Positions 1-9,598 of a stretch of DNA of 64,000 nucleotides are shown piece by piece. The notes below the pieces were generated by a model. That model was not told the origin of the DNA, did not search any database, and saw only the letters and a program-made list of their open reading frames with translations. Each line of letters starts with the position of its first letter. Positions within the stretch are counted from its first letter, which is position 1. Source of the DNA: Rheinheimera pacifica (GTDB lineage Bacteria > Pseudomonadota > Gammaproteobacteria > Enterobacterales > Alteromonadaceae); assembly GCF_900108485.1 (NCBI RefSeq), contig NZ_FNXF01000018.1:29315-93314 (forward strand). The letters are read 5' to 3'. The position numbers and the translations under genes were made by a program.

Positions 1-518
1 AACGCCTGAGCATGAATGAAGCCGCGGAAGGTTTTAAACACGGCGCAGCCGAGTTATTACCCGCAGCGCTTATCGTGGGTATGGCCAAAGGCATAGTGTT
101 ATTGCTCGGTGGCGATAACCCCGAATCACCGTCGGTATTAAACACCCTGCTATATTACAGTGGCCAGCTACTTGGCGATTTGCCGGCTTTTTTATCCGCC
201 TGGTTAATGCTGATTATCCAGTCGGTGATTAACTTCTTCATTGCTTCCGGCTCCGGCCAGGCCGCACTGACTATGCCGCTGATAGCACCATTGGCCGATT
301 TAGTCGGACTTTCGCGCCAGATTGCGGTATTGGCCTTTCAATTGGGTGATGGCTTAACCAACTGTATTATTCCTACATCGGCGGCCTTAATCGGCTGTTT
401 GGGCGTGGTACGACTTGACTGGACACTATGGTTTCGCTTTGTCTGGAAATTACAACTATGGCTATTCGCTTTAGCCAGTGCCTTTATGTTTCTGGCCGTG
501 GCCATAGGTTATCAATAG
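1..518 (+). CDS. YfcC-family transporter, C-terminal part
   Basis: This is the last ~172 residues of an inner-membrane permease; the frame is open to the left edge, so the gene starts before the window. The fragment is very hydrophobic, with about four membrane segments, and contains the stretch ELLPAALIVGMAKGI and a small-residue-rich turn FFIASGSGQAALTMPL. Both are typical of the YfcC/C4-dicarboxylate anaerobic carrier-like family (about 500 residues). YfcC proteins are thought to import small organic acids or peptides; the substrate cannot be read here. The Met at position 12 is internal to the family, so it is not taken as the start. It lies 30 bp before iadA on the same strand, suggesting co-transcription and possibly uptake of (iso)aspartyl peptides. 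Confidence 0.8.
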   Translation, partial: RLSMNEAAEGFKHGAAELLPAALIVGMAKGIVLLLGGDNPESPSVLNTLLYYSGQLLGDLPAFLSAWLMLIIQSVINFFIASGSGQAALTMPLIAPLADLVGLSRQIAVLAFQLGDGLTNCIIPTSAALIGCLGVVRLDWTLWFRFVWKLQLWLFALASAFMFLAVAIGYQ

Positions 519-548
519 CCGCAGTGCGGCAGCTTTGAGGTTATTATT

Positions 549-1754
549 TTGAAACAAGTTTTGAACGCAAATTTGCACGCAATCATACTGATAAAAAATG
601 CCGAAGTACTCTCGCCACAGCCACTTGGCAAACTGGATGTCGTGATAGCCTGTAGCAGCATTGCCGCCGTTGGCAAAGACTTTAACCTGGCCGGCAGTAA
701 CCTGCCGGTGACCGTTATTGATGGCAACGAGTTTTATTTAACGCCGGGTTTTGTTGACTCTTTAGTGCATTTTATCGGCGGTGGCGGCGAAGGCGGTTTT
801 GCTACCCGCACGCCGGAAATGCAATTAACCGATGCTACCCTGGGCGGTGTCACCACTGCTATTGGTGTATTAGGTACCGATGCTACCACCCGCACCTTAA
901 CCAACTTACTGGCCAAAGCCCATGCGCTGGATATTGAAGGTATTAGCACTTACTGCCATACCGGCTCGTACGAAATACCCTGTCGTACCCTTACCGGCAA
1001 TATTACAGATGACTTAATTCTGATCGACAAATTTATCGGCGTCGGTGAAATTGCTATCAGCGATCACCGCTCATCGCAGCCCACCACTGATGAAATCCGT
1101 AAAGTCGCTGCCGCAGCGCGTATTGGCGGCATTTTGGCTGGTAAAAGCGGTATTGTCAGTGTGCATATGGGCGCCGGCGAGCGTATTTTACAGCCGGTTT
1201 ATCAGGCCGTAGCCGGTACCGAATTAAAGCTGAAACAGTTTTACCCCACCCATATGAACCGCAACCGCCGTGTATTTGAAGCCGGGTTGGAGTTTGCCAC
1301 TAAGGGCGGCGTAATTGACTTTACCACCAGCACCACCGAGTTCGATTTAAAGCATGGAGAAGTGGCCGCAGCGGCTGCGCTGGCAGAAGCGCTGGCATTT
1401 GGTATTAAGCCGATGCAGTTGACGCTAAGCTCAGATGGCAATGCCAGCCTGCCGATATACAATGACGACGGTGATTTACTCGGCTTGCAGGTAGGTACAG
1501 TGCAAAGCCTGTATCAATCGGCCAGAGAGGCGATAACGCAGCATAAGGTCAACATAGCCGATGCTATCTGTAGCATTACTGCGGCGCCGGCAGCAATATT
1601 GGGTTTAACACGCAAGGGCCGTGTAGCAACAAACCTGGATGCCGATGTGGTGCTGTTGCGCCGGGATAATCTGCAGATTGATACTGTAATCGCCAAAGGC
1701 CAGATTTTAGTTCAGCAAGGAAAAGCACTGGTAAAGGGCACCTTTGAGCGCTAA
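549..1754 (+). CDS. iadA: isoaspartyl dipeptidase (beta-aspartyl peptidase)
   Basis: 401-residue amidohydrolase-superfamily protein that cleaves isoaspartyl dipeptides formed by protein ageing. The start is TTG at 549, with TGAGG 8 bases upstream and no better ATG. Family blocks seen: PGFVD, then GGGGEGGFATRTPE, IAISDHRSSQPT, SVHMGAGE, YPTHMNR and SSDGNASLP. In the E. coli enzyme two zinc ions are held by an HxH motif, a carboxylated Lys, two later His and an Asp. Here the later His and Asp are present. The HxH reads L-V-H, and the bridging Lys position is a Glu (VGEIAISDH). The Glu is, from memory, seen in other family members; the Leu is more surprising. Activity is therefore likely but not certain. 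Probably in an operon with the upstream transporter. Confidence 0.88.
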   Translation: MKQVLNANLHAIILIKNAEVLSPQPLGKLDVVIACSSIAAVGKDFNLAGSNLPVTVIDGNEFYLTPGFVDSLVHFIGGGGEGGFATRTPEMQLTDATLGGVTTAIGVLGTDATTRTLTNLLAKAHALDIEGISTYCHTGSYEIPCRTLTGNITDDLILIDKFIGVGEIAISDHRSSQPTTDEIRKVAAAARIGGILAGKSGIVSVHMGAGERILQPVYQAVAGTELKLKQFYPTHMNRNRRVFEAGLEFATKGGVIDFTTSTTEFDLKHGEVAAAAALAEALAFGIKPMQLTLSSDGNASLPIYNDDGDLLGLQVGTVQSLYQSAREAITQHKVNIADAICSITAAPAAILGLTRKGRVATNLDADVVLLRRDNLQIDTVIAKGQILVQQGKALVKGTFER

Positions 1755-1811
1755 AAGCAAATAAGACAAATTCGCATAAATATGGCGCCTTTAGCCATAG
1801 CTATCGACGCT

Positions 1812-1837
1812 AAAAAGCTGCTGCGGCAGCTTTTTTT
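1812..1837 (+). terminator. rho-independent terminator after iadA
   Basis: Perfect hairpin AAAAAGCTGC / GCAGCTTTTT with a TGCG loop, followed by a run of T. It lies about 57 bp after the iadA stop and should end the transporter-iadA transcript. Confidence 0.85.
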
Positions 1838-1993
1838 ATTGCTGCCGCAGGTATAATTGGCAAAAATATCGCCAATTCATGTAATTAATTTTCAGTTTTA
1901 TAACGTTACTTTCTGCGCCGGGTTGCCAGTAATGCACTACAAAGTTAACTTGCAATTAGCCGGATTTCGCGGTATACCTGTCAACTCTTTAAA

Positions 1994-2011
1994 CGTTTAG
2001 ATGGCTAAACA
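1994..2011. promoter_or_regulatory. inverted repeat upstream of gltB, possible operator
   Basis: GTTTAG-ATGG-CTAAAC is an exact 6-bp inverted repeat just upstream of the proposed gltB promoter, at about -80 to -63 from its start point, a position usual for an activator. The regulator is unknown. The rest of the 1838-2158 interval is AT-rich leader with no ORF that I can support. Confidence 0.3.
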
Positions 2012-2038
2012 TTTCTAGAGCAAAAACACTACAACGCA

Positions 2039-2067
2039 TTGACCTCTGAAAGAGTAACCGTTATTTT
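2039..2067 (+). promoter_or_regulatory. candidate sigma-70 promoter of gltBD
   Basis: TTGACC at 2039-2044 and TATTTT at 2062-2067 are separated by 17 bases, a good sigma-70 match. This would give a leader of about 85 nt before the gltB ATG. Confidence 0.4.
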
Positions 2068-2158
2068 CTTTCAGCAGCAGCAAAAACCAAAAATTAGAAT
2101 AATAATTCAAAAATAATAAATATTTATTTAAATATCAGGACAAGTGTGGAGGTTAGTC

Positions 2159-5100
2159 ATGGCGTTGTATCAGCACAGTCAGGCAAGAGAGAACTGTGGC
2201 TTCGGTCTGATCGCACATCTGGAAGGCGCGGCCAGCCACCGGATCGTCAGAACCGCAATAAACGGCCTTGACCGTATGCAGCACCGCGGCGGTATATCTG
2301 CCGACGGTAAAACAGGTGATGGTTGCGGTTTATTAATGCAAAAACCGGACAGCTTCTTCCGCGCTATAGCCGAAGAAAATGGCTGGAATCTGGCAAAGAA
2401 ATACGGCGTCGGCATGATTTTTTTCAGCCAGGACCCGGTAAAAGCTGCCTTAGCGAAAAAAATTATTGAGCAGGAAATTGCCCGCGAAACCCTGACCTTA
2501 GTGGCCTGGCGTGTCGTGCCTATAGACAGTAGTGTGCTGGGCCCGTTAGCGCTTAGCTCTATGCCAGGCATAGAGCAGGTTATTGTTAATGCGCCGCACG
2601 GCTGGGGCGATCACGACTTAGAGCGCCGGCTGTACATGCTGCGCCGCCGCATTGAAAAACAATTAAGCGACGATGCTGATTTTTATATTCCCAGCTTCTC
2701 GTCATTAGTTACCGTATTTAAAGGCCTGATGATGCCGGCCGATTTGCCGCGTTATTATCTCGACTTAGCTGATATCCGCATGGAAACCGCCATTTGCGTG
2801 TTCCACCAGCGTTTTTCTACCAATACCATGCCGCGCTGGCAACTGGCGCAGCCGTTTCGCTTTTTAGCCCATAACGGCGAGATTAATACCATTACCGGTA
2901 ACCGCCAGTGGGCCCGCGCACGGCAGTATAAATTTGCCTCGCCGCTGCTAAGCGATTTACACGATGCCGCGCCCTTTGTCAGCCAAAGCGGCTCCGATTC
3001 CAGCTCGCTGGACAATATGCTGGAGCTGTTATTAGCCGGTGGCATGGATTTATTCCGTGCCATGCGTTTGTTAGTGCCGCCGGCCTGGCAAGGCAACCGC
3101 GTAATGGATGATAACTTAAAGGCGTTTTACGAGTTTAACTCCATGCATATGGAGCCGTGGGACGGCCCGGCCGGTATCGTAATGACCAATGGTCAGCATG
3201 TCGCCTGTAACCTCGACCGCAACGGCCTGCGCCCTGCCCGCTTTGTTATTACCCGCGATAAGCTGATTACGCTGGCTTCAGAAGTAGGCATTTGGGATTA
3301 CACCCCGGATGAAGTGGTAGAAAAAGGCCGCGTTGGCCCGGGCGAAATGCTGGCAGTAGATACCACCACCGGCAAAATCTGGCGCTCCAACGAAATAGAC
3401 AGCGACTTAATGGCACGTCATACCTACCGTGACTGGCTAAATGCCAACGTGCAGCGGTTGGTACCGTACGAGAAATACGAGACCGATTTAATCGGCAAGC
3501 GGGTATTTTCTGATGACGACATGCTGGTGTACCACAAGCTGTTTAACTACAGCTATGAAGAAATTGATCAGGTAATGACAGTGCTGGCCAAAGACGGCCA
3601 GGAAGCGGTGGGCTCTATGGGTGATGATACGCCGATGGCGGTATTATCGCGCAAGCCGCGCACCTTATTTGATTACTTCCGCCAGCAGTTTGCTCAGGTC
3701 ACTAACCCGCCGATCGATCCACTGCGTGAATCACACGTAATGTCGCTGGCCACCAGTATCGGCCGTGAGCATAACGTATTTAAAGAAACGGCCGGTTACG
3801 CCCGCCGCATTCAGTTTGAATCGCCGGTGATGATGTACTCCGACTTAAAGCAGTTAAAACAAGCCGATGAGAAGTACTACAAGCATCAGATTTTTTCGCT
3901 GAACTTCGACCCGGCGCTGCAAAGCCTGCAACAAGCGGTAGAGCAACTATGCGCCGACGTTATCACTGCCGTGCGCGACAATAACGTCGTGCTGGTCATG
4001 TTAACTGACCGGCGTATTGAGCAAGGCAAGCTGCCGATCCCTGCTGCTATGGCGGTAGGCGCGGTGCAACATGCACTGGTTAATGCGCAGCTGCGCTGTG
4101 ACTCCAACATTATTGTTGAAACCGCCTCAGCGCGCGACTCGCACCATTTTGCCGTGCTGATTGGTTTAGGTGCTACCGGCATTTATCCATTTTTGGCCTA
4201 TGAGACTGTAGAGCAACTGGTAGAAAAAGGTGTAATTAACCTTACCGCACGCCAGGCAGTGCTGAATTACCGTAAAGGCATTAATAAAGGCCTGTACAAA
4301 ATTATGTCGAAAATGGGCATTTCAACAGTGGCCAGCTATCGCTGCTCTAACCTGTTTGAAGCCGTCGGCATTGATAAAACCGTAATGCAACTTTGTTTTG
4401 CCGATGTCCCGTCACGTTTGGGCGGCGCCGGCTTTAGCGACTTTGAACAAGATGTACAGCAACTGGCCAAAGTGGCCTGGTTAAAACGTAAACCGCTGAA
4501 CCACGGTGGTTTATTAAAGTATGTACATGACGGCGAATACCACGCCTATAACCCGGATGTGGTGCAAACGCTGCAAAAAGCCGTGCGCTCGGGTAAGTAT
4601 GAAGATTACCAGCAGTACAGCAGTATTGTGAACGAGCGGCCGGTAGCACATTTGCGCGATTTATTTAAGCTGAATGATGCCACGCCTGTGCCGCTGGAGC
4701 AGGTAGAGAGCGAGCAAAACCTGTATCCGCGTTTTGACAGCGCCGCTATGTCTATCGGTGCCTTAAGCCCGGAAGCGCATGAGGCCTTAGCCATAGCGAT
4801 GAACCGCTTAGGCGGGCGGTCTAACTCGGGTGAAGGCGGTGAAGATCCGCGCCGCTTTGGCACCGAGAAAAACTCGAAAATTAAGCAAGTTGCCTCCGGC
4901 CGCTTTGGCGTAACGCCGCATTACCTGGTAAATGCTGAGGTTATTCAAATCAAGGTAGCCCAGGGTGCTAAGCCTGGCGAAGGTGGCCAGTTACCCGGTG
5001 AAAAAGTTACCGCCGAAATTGCCCGGCTGCGCTACTCGGTGCCTGGCGTAACGCTGATATCACCACCGCCGCACCATGATATTTACTCAATTGAAGATTT

Positions 5101-6619
5101 AGCCCAGCTGATTTTCGATTTAAAGCAGGTGAATCCGCAGGCGCTGATTTCAGTGAAATTAGTGTCAGAGCCCGGCATCGGTACCATTGCCGCCGGCGTG
5201 GCCAAAGCCTATGCCGATCTGATTACCGTATCCGGTTACGACGGCGGCACCGGCGCCAGCCCGTTAACCTCAGTGAAATACGCCGGTAGCCCGTGGGAAC
5301 TGGGTTTAGCCGAAGTGCACCAGGCCTTGGTGGAAAACGGCCTGCGCGACCGCGTACGGCTGCAGGTAGACGGCGGCTTAAAAACCGGGCTGGACGTAAT
5401 TAAAGCTGCCATCTTAGGCGCCGAAAGCTTTGGTTTTGGCACCGGCCCTATGGTGGCGCTGGGCTGTAAGTTTTTACGTATTTGCCATTTAAACAACTGC
5501 GCCACCGGCGTGGCGACACAAGATGCGACATTGCGGCGAGATCACTTTACCGGCTTGCCGGAAATGGTAATGAACTACTTTAAGTTCTTAGCCTTTGAAG
5601 TACGCGAGCTGATGGCACAGCTGGGGGTAACTGAGCTGACCCAACTGATAGGCCGCACCGATTTGCTGGCAATGAAAGACAGTGAAACGCAAAAACAAGC
5701 CAAGCTGGATTTAACGCCGATATTGCAAGCCAGTGGCGTCAAATCTGACAAGGCGCTGTTTTGTGTGCAAAACAATACACCGTTTGACGAAGGCAAGTTA
5801 AATCAGGACCTGGTAAAACGCTGCGAGCAAATGGTACTAAATAAAAGCGGTGGCCGGTTAAACCTGAGTATCCGTAACACCGACCGCTCGGTTGGCGCGG
5901 CGCTGTCCGGCTTTATTGCCAGGCAGCATGGTAACCAGGGTATGGCAACCGATCCTATCCGTATCCGCTTTACCGGTACCGCTGGCCAAAGCTTTGGCGT
6001 ATGGAATGCCGGTGGCCTGCATATGTCACTGCAGGGCGATGCCAACGATTACGTTGGTAAAGGCATGACCGGCGGCATGCTGGCCATTTTCCCGGCCAAG
6101 GGCGCCAGCTTTGCTAAAAACGGCTTTACCATTGCCGGTAATACCTGTTTATACGGCGCCACCGGCGGCCGGCTATATGCCGCAGGCCAGGTCGGCGAGC
6201 GTTTTGCCGTACGAAATTCGGGCGCTTTAGCCGTGGTAGAAGGCACCGGCGATAACTGCTGCGAATATATGACCGGCGGCGTGGTCGTAGTACTGGGCTG
6301 CACCGGGGTGAACTTTGGTGCCGGTATGACCGGCGGCTTTGCTTATCTGCTGGATGAGCAAAACGATTTAGAGCTTAGGTTAAACCCCGAGCTGGTCGAG
6401 GCGCTGGACGTTAGCACGCCGATACTGCAGGAACACCTGCGCAGCCTGTTGCACCAGCACGTAGAAGAAACCGGCAGCGACAAAGCACAGAAAATCTTAA
6501 ACGACTTTAACCGTTATTTAAGTCAATTTAAGCTGGTTAAACCAAAAACCAGCGATGTAAACACCTTGCTGGGACACCGCGCACGCTCGTCAGCCGAGCT
6601 GCGGGTTCAGGCGATGTAG
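2159..6619 (+). CDS. gltB: glutamate synthase (NADPH) large subunit
   Basis: 1486-residue alpha subunit of NADPH-GOGAT, which turns glutamine plus 2-oxoglutarate into two glutamates in nitrogen assimilation. The ATG at 2159 is preceded by GGAGG (2148-2152); the in-frame GTG at 2144 overlaps that site and is rejected. The class II amidotransferase domain (about residues 13-430) begins with Cys13 in ENCGFGLIAH, the nucleophile exposed after propeptide removal. The central and FMN domains follow (about 450-1180). The 3Fe-4S cysteines are in GCKFLRICHLNNCATG (about 1103, 1109, 1114). The C-terminal glycine-rich beta-helix domain has repeated GGxxYAAG-type turns. Length matches the family. gltD follows after 9 bp. 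Confidence 0.98.
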   Translation: MALYQHSQARENCGFGLIAHLEGAASHRIVRTAINGLDRMQHRGGISADGKTGDGCGLLMQKPDSFFRAIAEENGWNLAKKYGVGMIFFSQDPVKAALAKKIIEQEIARETLTLVAWRVVPIDSSVLGPLALSSMPGIEQVIVNAPHGWGDHDLERRLYMLRRRIEKQLSDDADFYIPSFSSLVTVFKGLMMPADLPRYYLDLADIRMETAICVFHQRFSTNTMPRWQLAQPFRFLAHNGEINTITGNRQWARARQYKFASPLLSDLHDAAPFVSQSGSDSSSLDNMLELLLAGGMDLFRAMRLLVPPAWQGNRVMDDNLKAFYEFNSMHMEPWDGPAGIVMTNGQHVACNLDRNGLRPARFVITRDKLITLASEVGIWDYTPDEVVEKGRVGPGEMLAVDTTTGKIWRSNEIDSDLMARHTYRDWLNANVQRLVPYEKYETDLIGKRVFSDDDMLVYHKLFNYSYEEIDQVMTVLAKDGQEAVGSMGDDTPMAVLSRKPRTLFDYFRQQFAQVTNPPIDPLRESHVMSLATSIGREHNVFKETAGYARRIQFESPVMMYSDLKQLKQADEKYYKHQIFSLNFDPALQSLQQAVEQLCADVITAVRDNNVVLVMLTDRRIEQGKLPIPAAMAVGAVQHALVNAQLRCDSNIIVETASARDSHHFAVLIGLGATGIYPFLAYETVEQLVEKGVINLTARQAVLNYRKGINKGLYKIMSKMGISTVASYRCSNLFEAVGIDKTVMQLCFADVPSRLGGAGFSDFEQDVQQLAKVAWLKRKPLNHGGLLKYVHDGEYHAYNPDVVQTLQKAVRSGKYEDYQQYSSIVNERPVAHLRDLFKLNDATPVPLEQVESEQNLYPRFDSAAMSIGALSPEAHEALAIAMNRLGGRSNSGEGGEDPRRFGTEKNSKIKQVASGRFGVTPHYLVNAEVIQIKVAQGAKPGEGGQLPGEKVTAEIARLRYSVPGVTLISPPPHHDIYSIEDLAQLIFDLKQVNPQALISVKLVSEPGIGTIAAGVAKAYADLITVSGYDGGTGASPLTSVKYAGSPWELGLAEVHQALVENGLRDRVRLQVDGGLKTGLDVIKAAILGAESFGFGTGPMVALGCKFLRICHLNNCATGVATQDATLRRDHFTGLPEMVMNYFKFLAFEVRELMAQLGVTELTQLIGRTDLLAMKDSETQKQAKLDLTPILQASGVKSDKALFCVQNNTPFDEGKLNQDLVKRCEQMVLNKSGGRLNLSIRNTDRSVGAALSGFIARQHGNQGMATDPIRIRFTGTAGQSFGVWNAGGLHMSLQGDANDYVGKGMTGGMLAIFPAKGASFAKNGFTIAGNTCLYGATGGRLYAAGQVGERFAVRNSGALAVVEGTGDNCCEYMTGGVVVVLGCTGVNFGAGMTGGFAYLLDEQNDLELRLNPELVEALDVSTPILQEHLRSLLHQHVEETGSDKAQKILNDFNRYLSQFKLVKPKTSDVNTLLGHRARSSAELRVQAM

Positions 6620-8041
<1,422 letters not shown>

Positions 8042-8053
8042 AGCCTGTAGATA

Positions 8054-8081
8054 CAGCAGCAGGTGTAACAACCTGCTGTTG
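8054..8081 (+). terminator. hairpin after gltD, possible terminator
   Basis: CAGCAGCAGGT pairs with ACCTGCTGTTG across a short GTAACA loop 12 bp after the gltD stop. It has no T-run, so it may be a 3'-end stabiliser or a rho-assisted terminator rather than an intrinsic one. Confidence 0.4.
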
Positions 8082-8107
8082 CTTGTGCCATCTGCAGCAG
8101 CGGACTG

Positions 8108-8285
8108 TTAAAGCGAGGTTAGGAGAAATGCTCGAACCGGCTTACCCACGTTGACACGCCGTAAACCCATCCCTGGGGGCTCGTCTCAGCCCGTCCGGGG
8201 CTTCAACGGTCAGCTTAGAGTAAGCCTAATCTCGCTTTATCGTTTCAGGCTGCAGGTTCAAAAAGCGGGCAAACCGGTTCGAGCC
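8108..8285. repeat. structured non-coding element with nested inverted repeats
   Basis: No credible ORF fills this gap between gltD and rraA. Three arm pairs are seen. TAAAGCGAGGTTA (8109-8121) is nearly complementary to 8227-8240. GCTCGAACCGG (8130-8140) matches CCGGTTCGAGC near 8274-8284. GGCTTAC (8139-8145) matches GTAAGCC near 8218-8225. The first two pairs cross, which is pseudoknot topology. It may be a dispersed repeat (MITE- or ERIC-like) or a structured leader of rraA. Confidence 0.4.
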
Positions 8286-8330
8286 ATACCACCCGAACCA
8301 TCTGCTTCACGAGCACAAAGGAGTCGAACA

Positions 8331-8813
8331 ATGCCCCCATTCACCCTACCCGATTTATGCGACGCCCATGCGGCTTACATCCGCGTAGCAGAACCCATCT
8401 TTAGCAACTACGGTGGCAAAACCGCCTTTGGCGGGCAAATTGTTACGGTGAAATGCTTTGAAGATAACTCCAAAGTAAAACAGCTGGTAGCAACACCGGG
8501 CCAGGGCAAGGTGTTGGTAGTCGACGGTGGCGGCTCTAAACGCCATGCGCTGCTCGGTGATATGCTGGCAGAACAAGCGGCCGCAAACGGCTGGGAAGGT
8601 ATTATTATCAACGGCTGTATTCGCGATATAGACGAGATACGCCAAACCGCACTCGGCGTGCAGGCGCTGGGTATTCACCCGCTGAAAACCGATAAGCGTG
8701 ATTTGGGCGATATTAACCTGATGGTAACCTTCGCCGGGGTAGATTTTACCCCCGGCCAGTTTGTTTATGCCGATAATAATGGCGTATTGGTGGCGACTAA
8801 AGCCCTGCTGTAA
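8331..8813 (+). CDS. rraA: RraA-family protein, likely HMG/oxaloacetate aldolase type
   Basis: 160-residue RraA/class II aldolase-fold protein. The ATG at 8331 has AAAGGAG 8 bases upstream; the longer frame back to 8151 runs through the structured non-coding element and is rejected. Family blocks: [57 protein letters not shown], and YADNNGVLV near the end. E. coli RraA, the inhibitor of RNase E, lacks the Asp after Arg. Here the exact D-X20-R-D spacing of 4-hydroxy-4-methyl-2-oxoglutarate/oxaloacetate aldolases is present (D of LLGD to R-D of CIRD). The metal-dependent aldolase role is thus at least as likely as RNase E control. Its 3' end overlaps the convergent next gene by 17 bp. Confidence 0.85.
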   Translation: MPPFTLPDLCDAHAAYIRVAEPIFSNYGGKTAFGGQIVTVKCFEDNSKVKQLVATPGQGKVLVVDGGGSKRHALLGDMLAEQAAANGWEGIIINGCIRDIDEIRQTALGVQALGIHPLKTDKRDLGDINLMVTFAGVDFTPGQFVYADNNGVLVATKALL

Positions 8814-9015
8814 CCAACTGCTTTATCTTCAGTGCTTTTTCAAAATGGTCCAGCCGGTGGGTTTGGATCCACCAGGTTGCCGCTTCCATTAATAGCGCCG
8901 GGTCGTCGTTTTTATTGGCGAAAAAGGCGTAAAACGACACGCCGACTGTCTCGCCTTTGGCGAGTATTTTCTTGTCACAAACGGCAATAATTTTTTGTCT
9001 TAATGCATCGCGCAT
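8797..9015 (-). CDS. small conserved protein, copy A (DUF6500-like)
   Basis: 72-residue soluble protein beginning [17 protein letters not shown]; from memory it resembles the DUF6500 family, of unknown function. The ATG at 9015 is chosen because it matches the start of the near-identical copy at 20079-20297; the longer frame to 9183 runs through the neighbouring gene. The two copies differ at 6 of 72 residues. A conserved core [15 protein letters not shown] and a Trp-Trp pair are seen. It overlaps the 3' end of rraA by 17 bp, convergently. Confidence 0.7.
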   Translation of the reverse strand: MRDALRQKIIAVCDKKILAKGETVGVSFYAFFANKNDDPALLMEAATWWIQTHRLDHFEKALKIKQLVTAGL

Positions 9016-9034
9016 AGTGCGGCAATTCCTGCGG

Positions 9035-9409
9035 TTAAAATGGATTACAAGCGGTGCCCTGATGAAAAACCATCTGCCATTTTTCACCATCAAAACGGTA
9101 GAGTGAGCTGCGCACTGAGTAGCTTGGGCTATTATCATCGGCGCGCTGTATTGTGGCGCGGTACGTAAGCTGCGCCAGGCCATCGGCTAACACGCGGCAT
9201 TCAAAATCTTGCTGGGTAATAACTGGCGGCGCTTCAGTTGGCTGGCGCTCAAGCACATCGGCTTTACCAAAACAGCGGCCACTGGCACCAATTTCATAGA
9301 AGTCATCGGCTAAATAGCGGTTAAGCAGTTCGGCAGATAACCGCGTAGCGGGCTGTACCAGTAGTTGTTCAAGTTGAATTAATTGTTGTTTAACGGTATC
9401 GCTATGCAA
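9035..9409 (-). CDS. NTF2-like / DUF4440 (SnoaL-type) protein
   Basis: 124 residues, all in one small alpha+beta fold. The N-terminal helix, then RYLADDFYEIGASGRCFGKADVLERQ, a middle strand with LTYRATI and a C-terminal WQMVFHQGTACNPF are the usual pattern of DUF4440/NTF2-like proteins. These are small cone-shaped domains that bind ligands or act as accessory enzymes; no substrate is suggested by the context. ATG at 9409. It reads the same way as copy A, 19 bp upstream of it, so the two may be one transcript. Confidence 0.72.
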   Translation of the reverse strand: MHSDTVKQQLIQLEQLLVQPATRLSAELLNRYLADDFYEIGASGRCFGKADVLERQPTEAPPVITQQDFECRVLADGLAQLTYRATIQRADDNSPSYSVRSSLYRFDGEKWQMVFHQGTACNPF

Positions 9410-9456
9410 TTTTTAAAATCTCCTATAAAGCAGATCTAGATCTCAGTACTGGCCAA

Positions 9457-9516
9457 GGCGACGTTACACCAAACTGGGTTGTTTATGCGGATAATAATAC
9501 CAAGACTTTAATATGA
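9457..9516 (+). pseudogene. short remnant resembling the rraA 3' end
   Basis: In frame this stretch reads GDVTPNWVVYADNN, then a stop, against [15 protein letters not shown] in the intact rraA. The DNA GTTTATGCGGATAATAAT matches rraA near 8762-8779 at all but one base. It is too short to be sure. It may be the tail of a decayed duplicate left near the edge of the retron cassette. Confidence 0.35.
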
Positions 9517-9538
9517 GAACCCACACCCGAGCAGCAAA

Positions 9539-9563
9539 GGCAAAAGACAAGACCTGACCCTGA
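9539..9563. repeat. left arm of 25-bp inverted repeat bounding the retron cassette
   Basis: This arm contains the core AAGACCTGACCCTGA. Its reverse complement recurs at 13519-13543 with 24 of 25 bases identical. The arm lies 36 bp beyond the stop of the HNH gene. Sequences with this core are, from memory, often dispersed in related genomes, so it may be a REP-like or mobile-element end. Confidence 0.7.
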
Positions 9564-9598
9564 GATTTTTAATTCAAACATTAATATTGAATTAAATA

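Noticed and set aside
2144..2158. GTG start for gltB
   Set aside because: It overlaps the GGAGG ribosome-binding site of the ATG at 2159, and the extra residues do not match the family.
8151..8330. Longer N-terminus for the rraA-like gene
   Set aside because: It would translate the structured non-coding element; the ATG at 8331 has its own AAAGGAG and matches family length.
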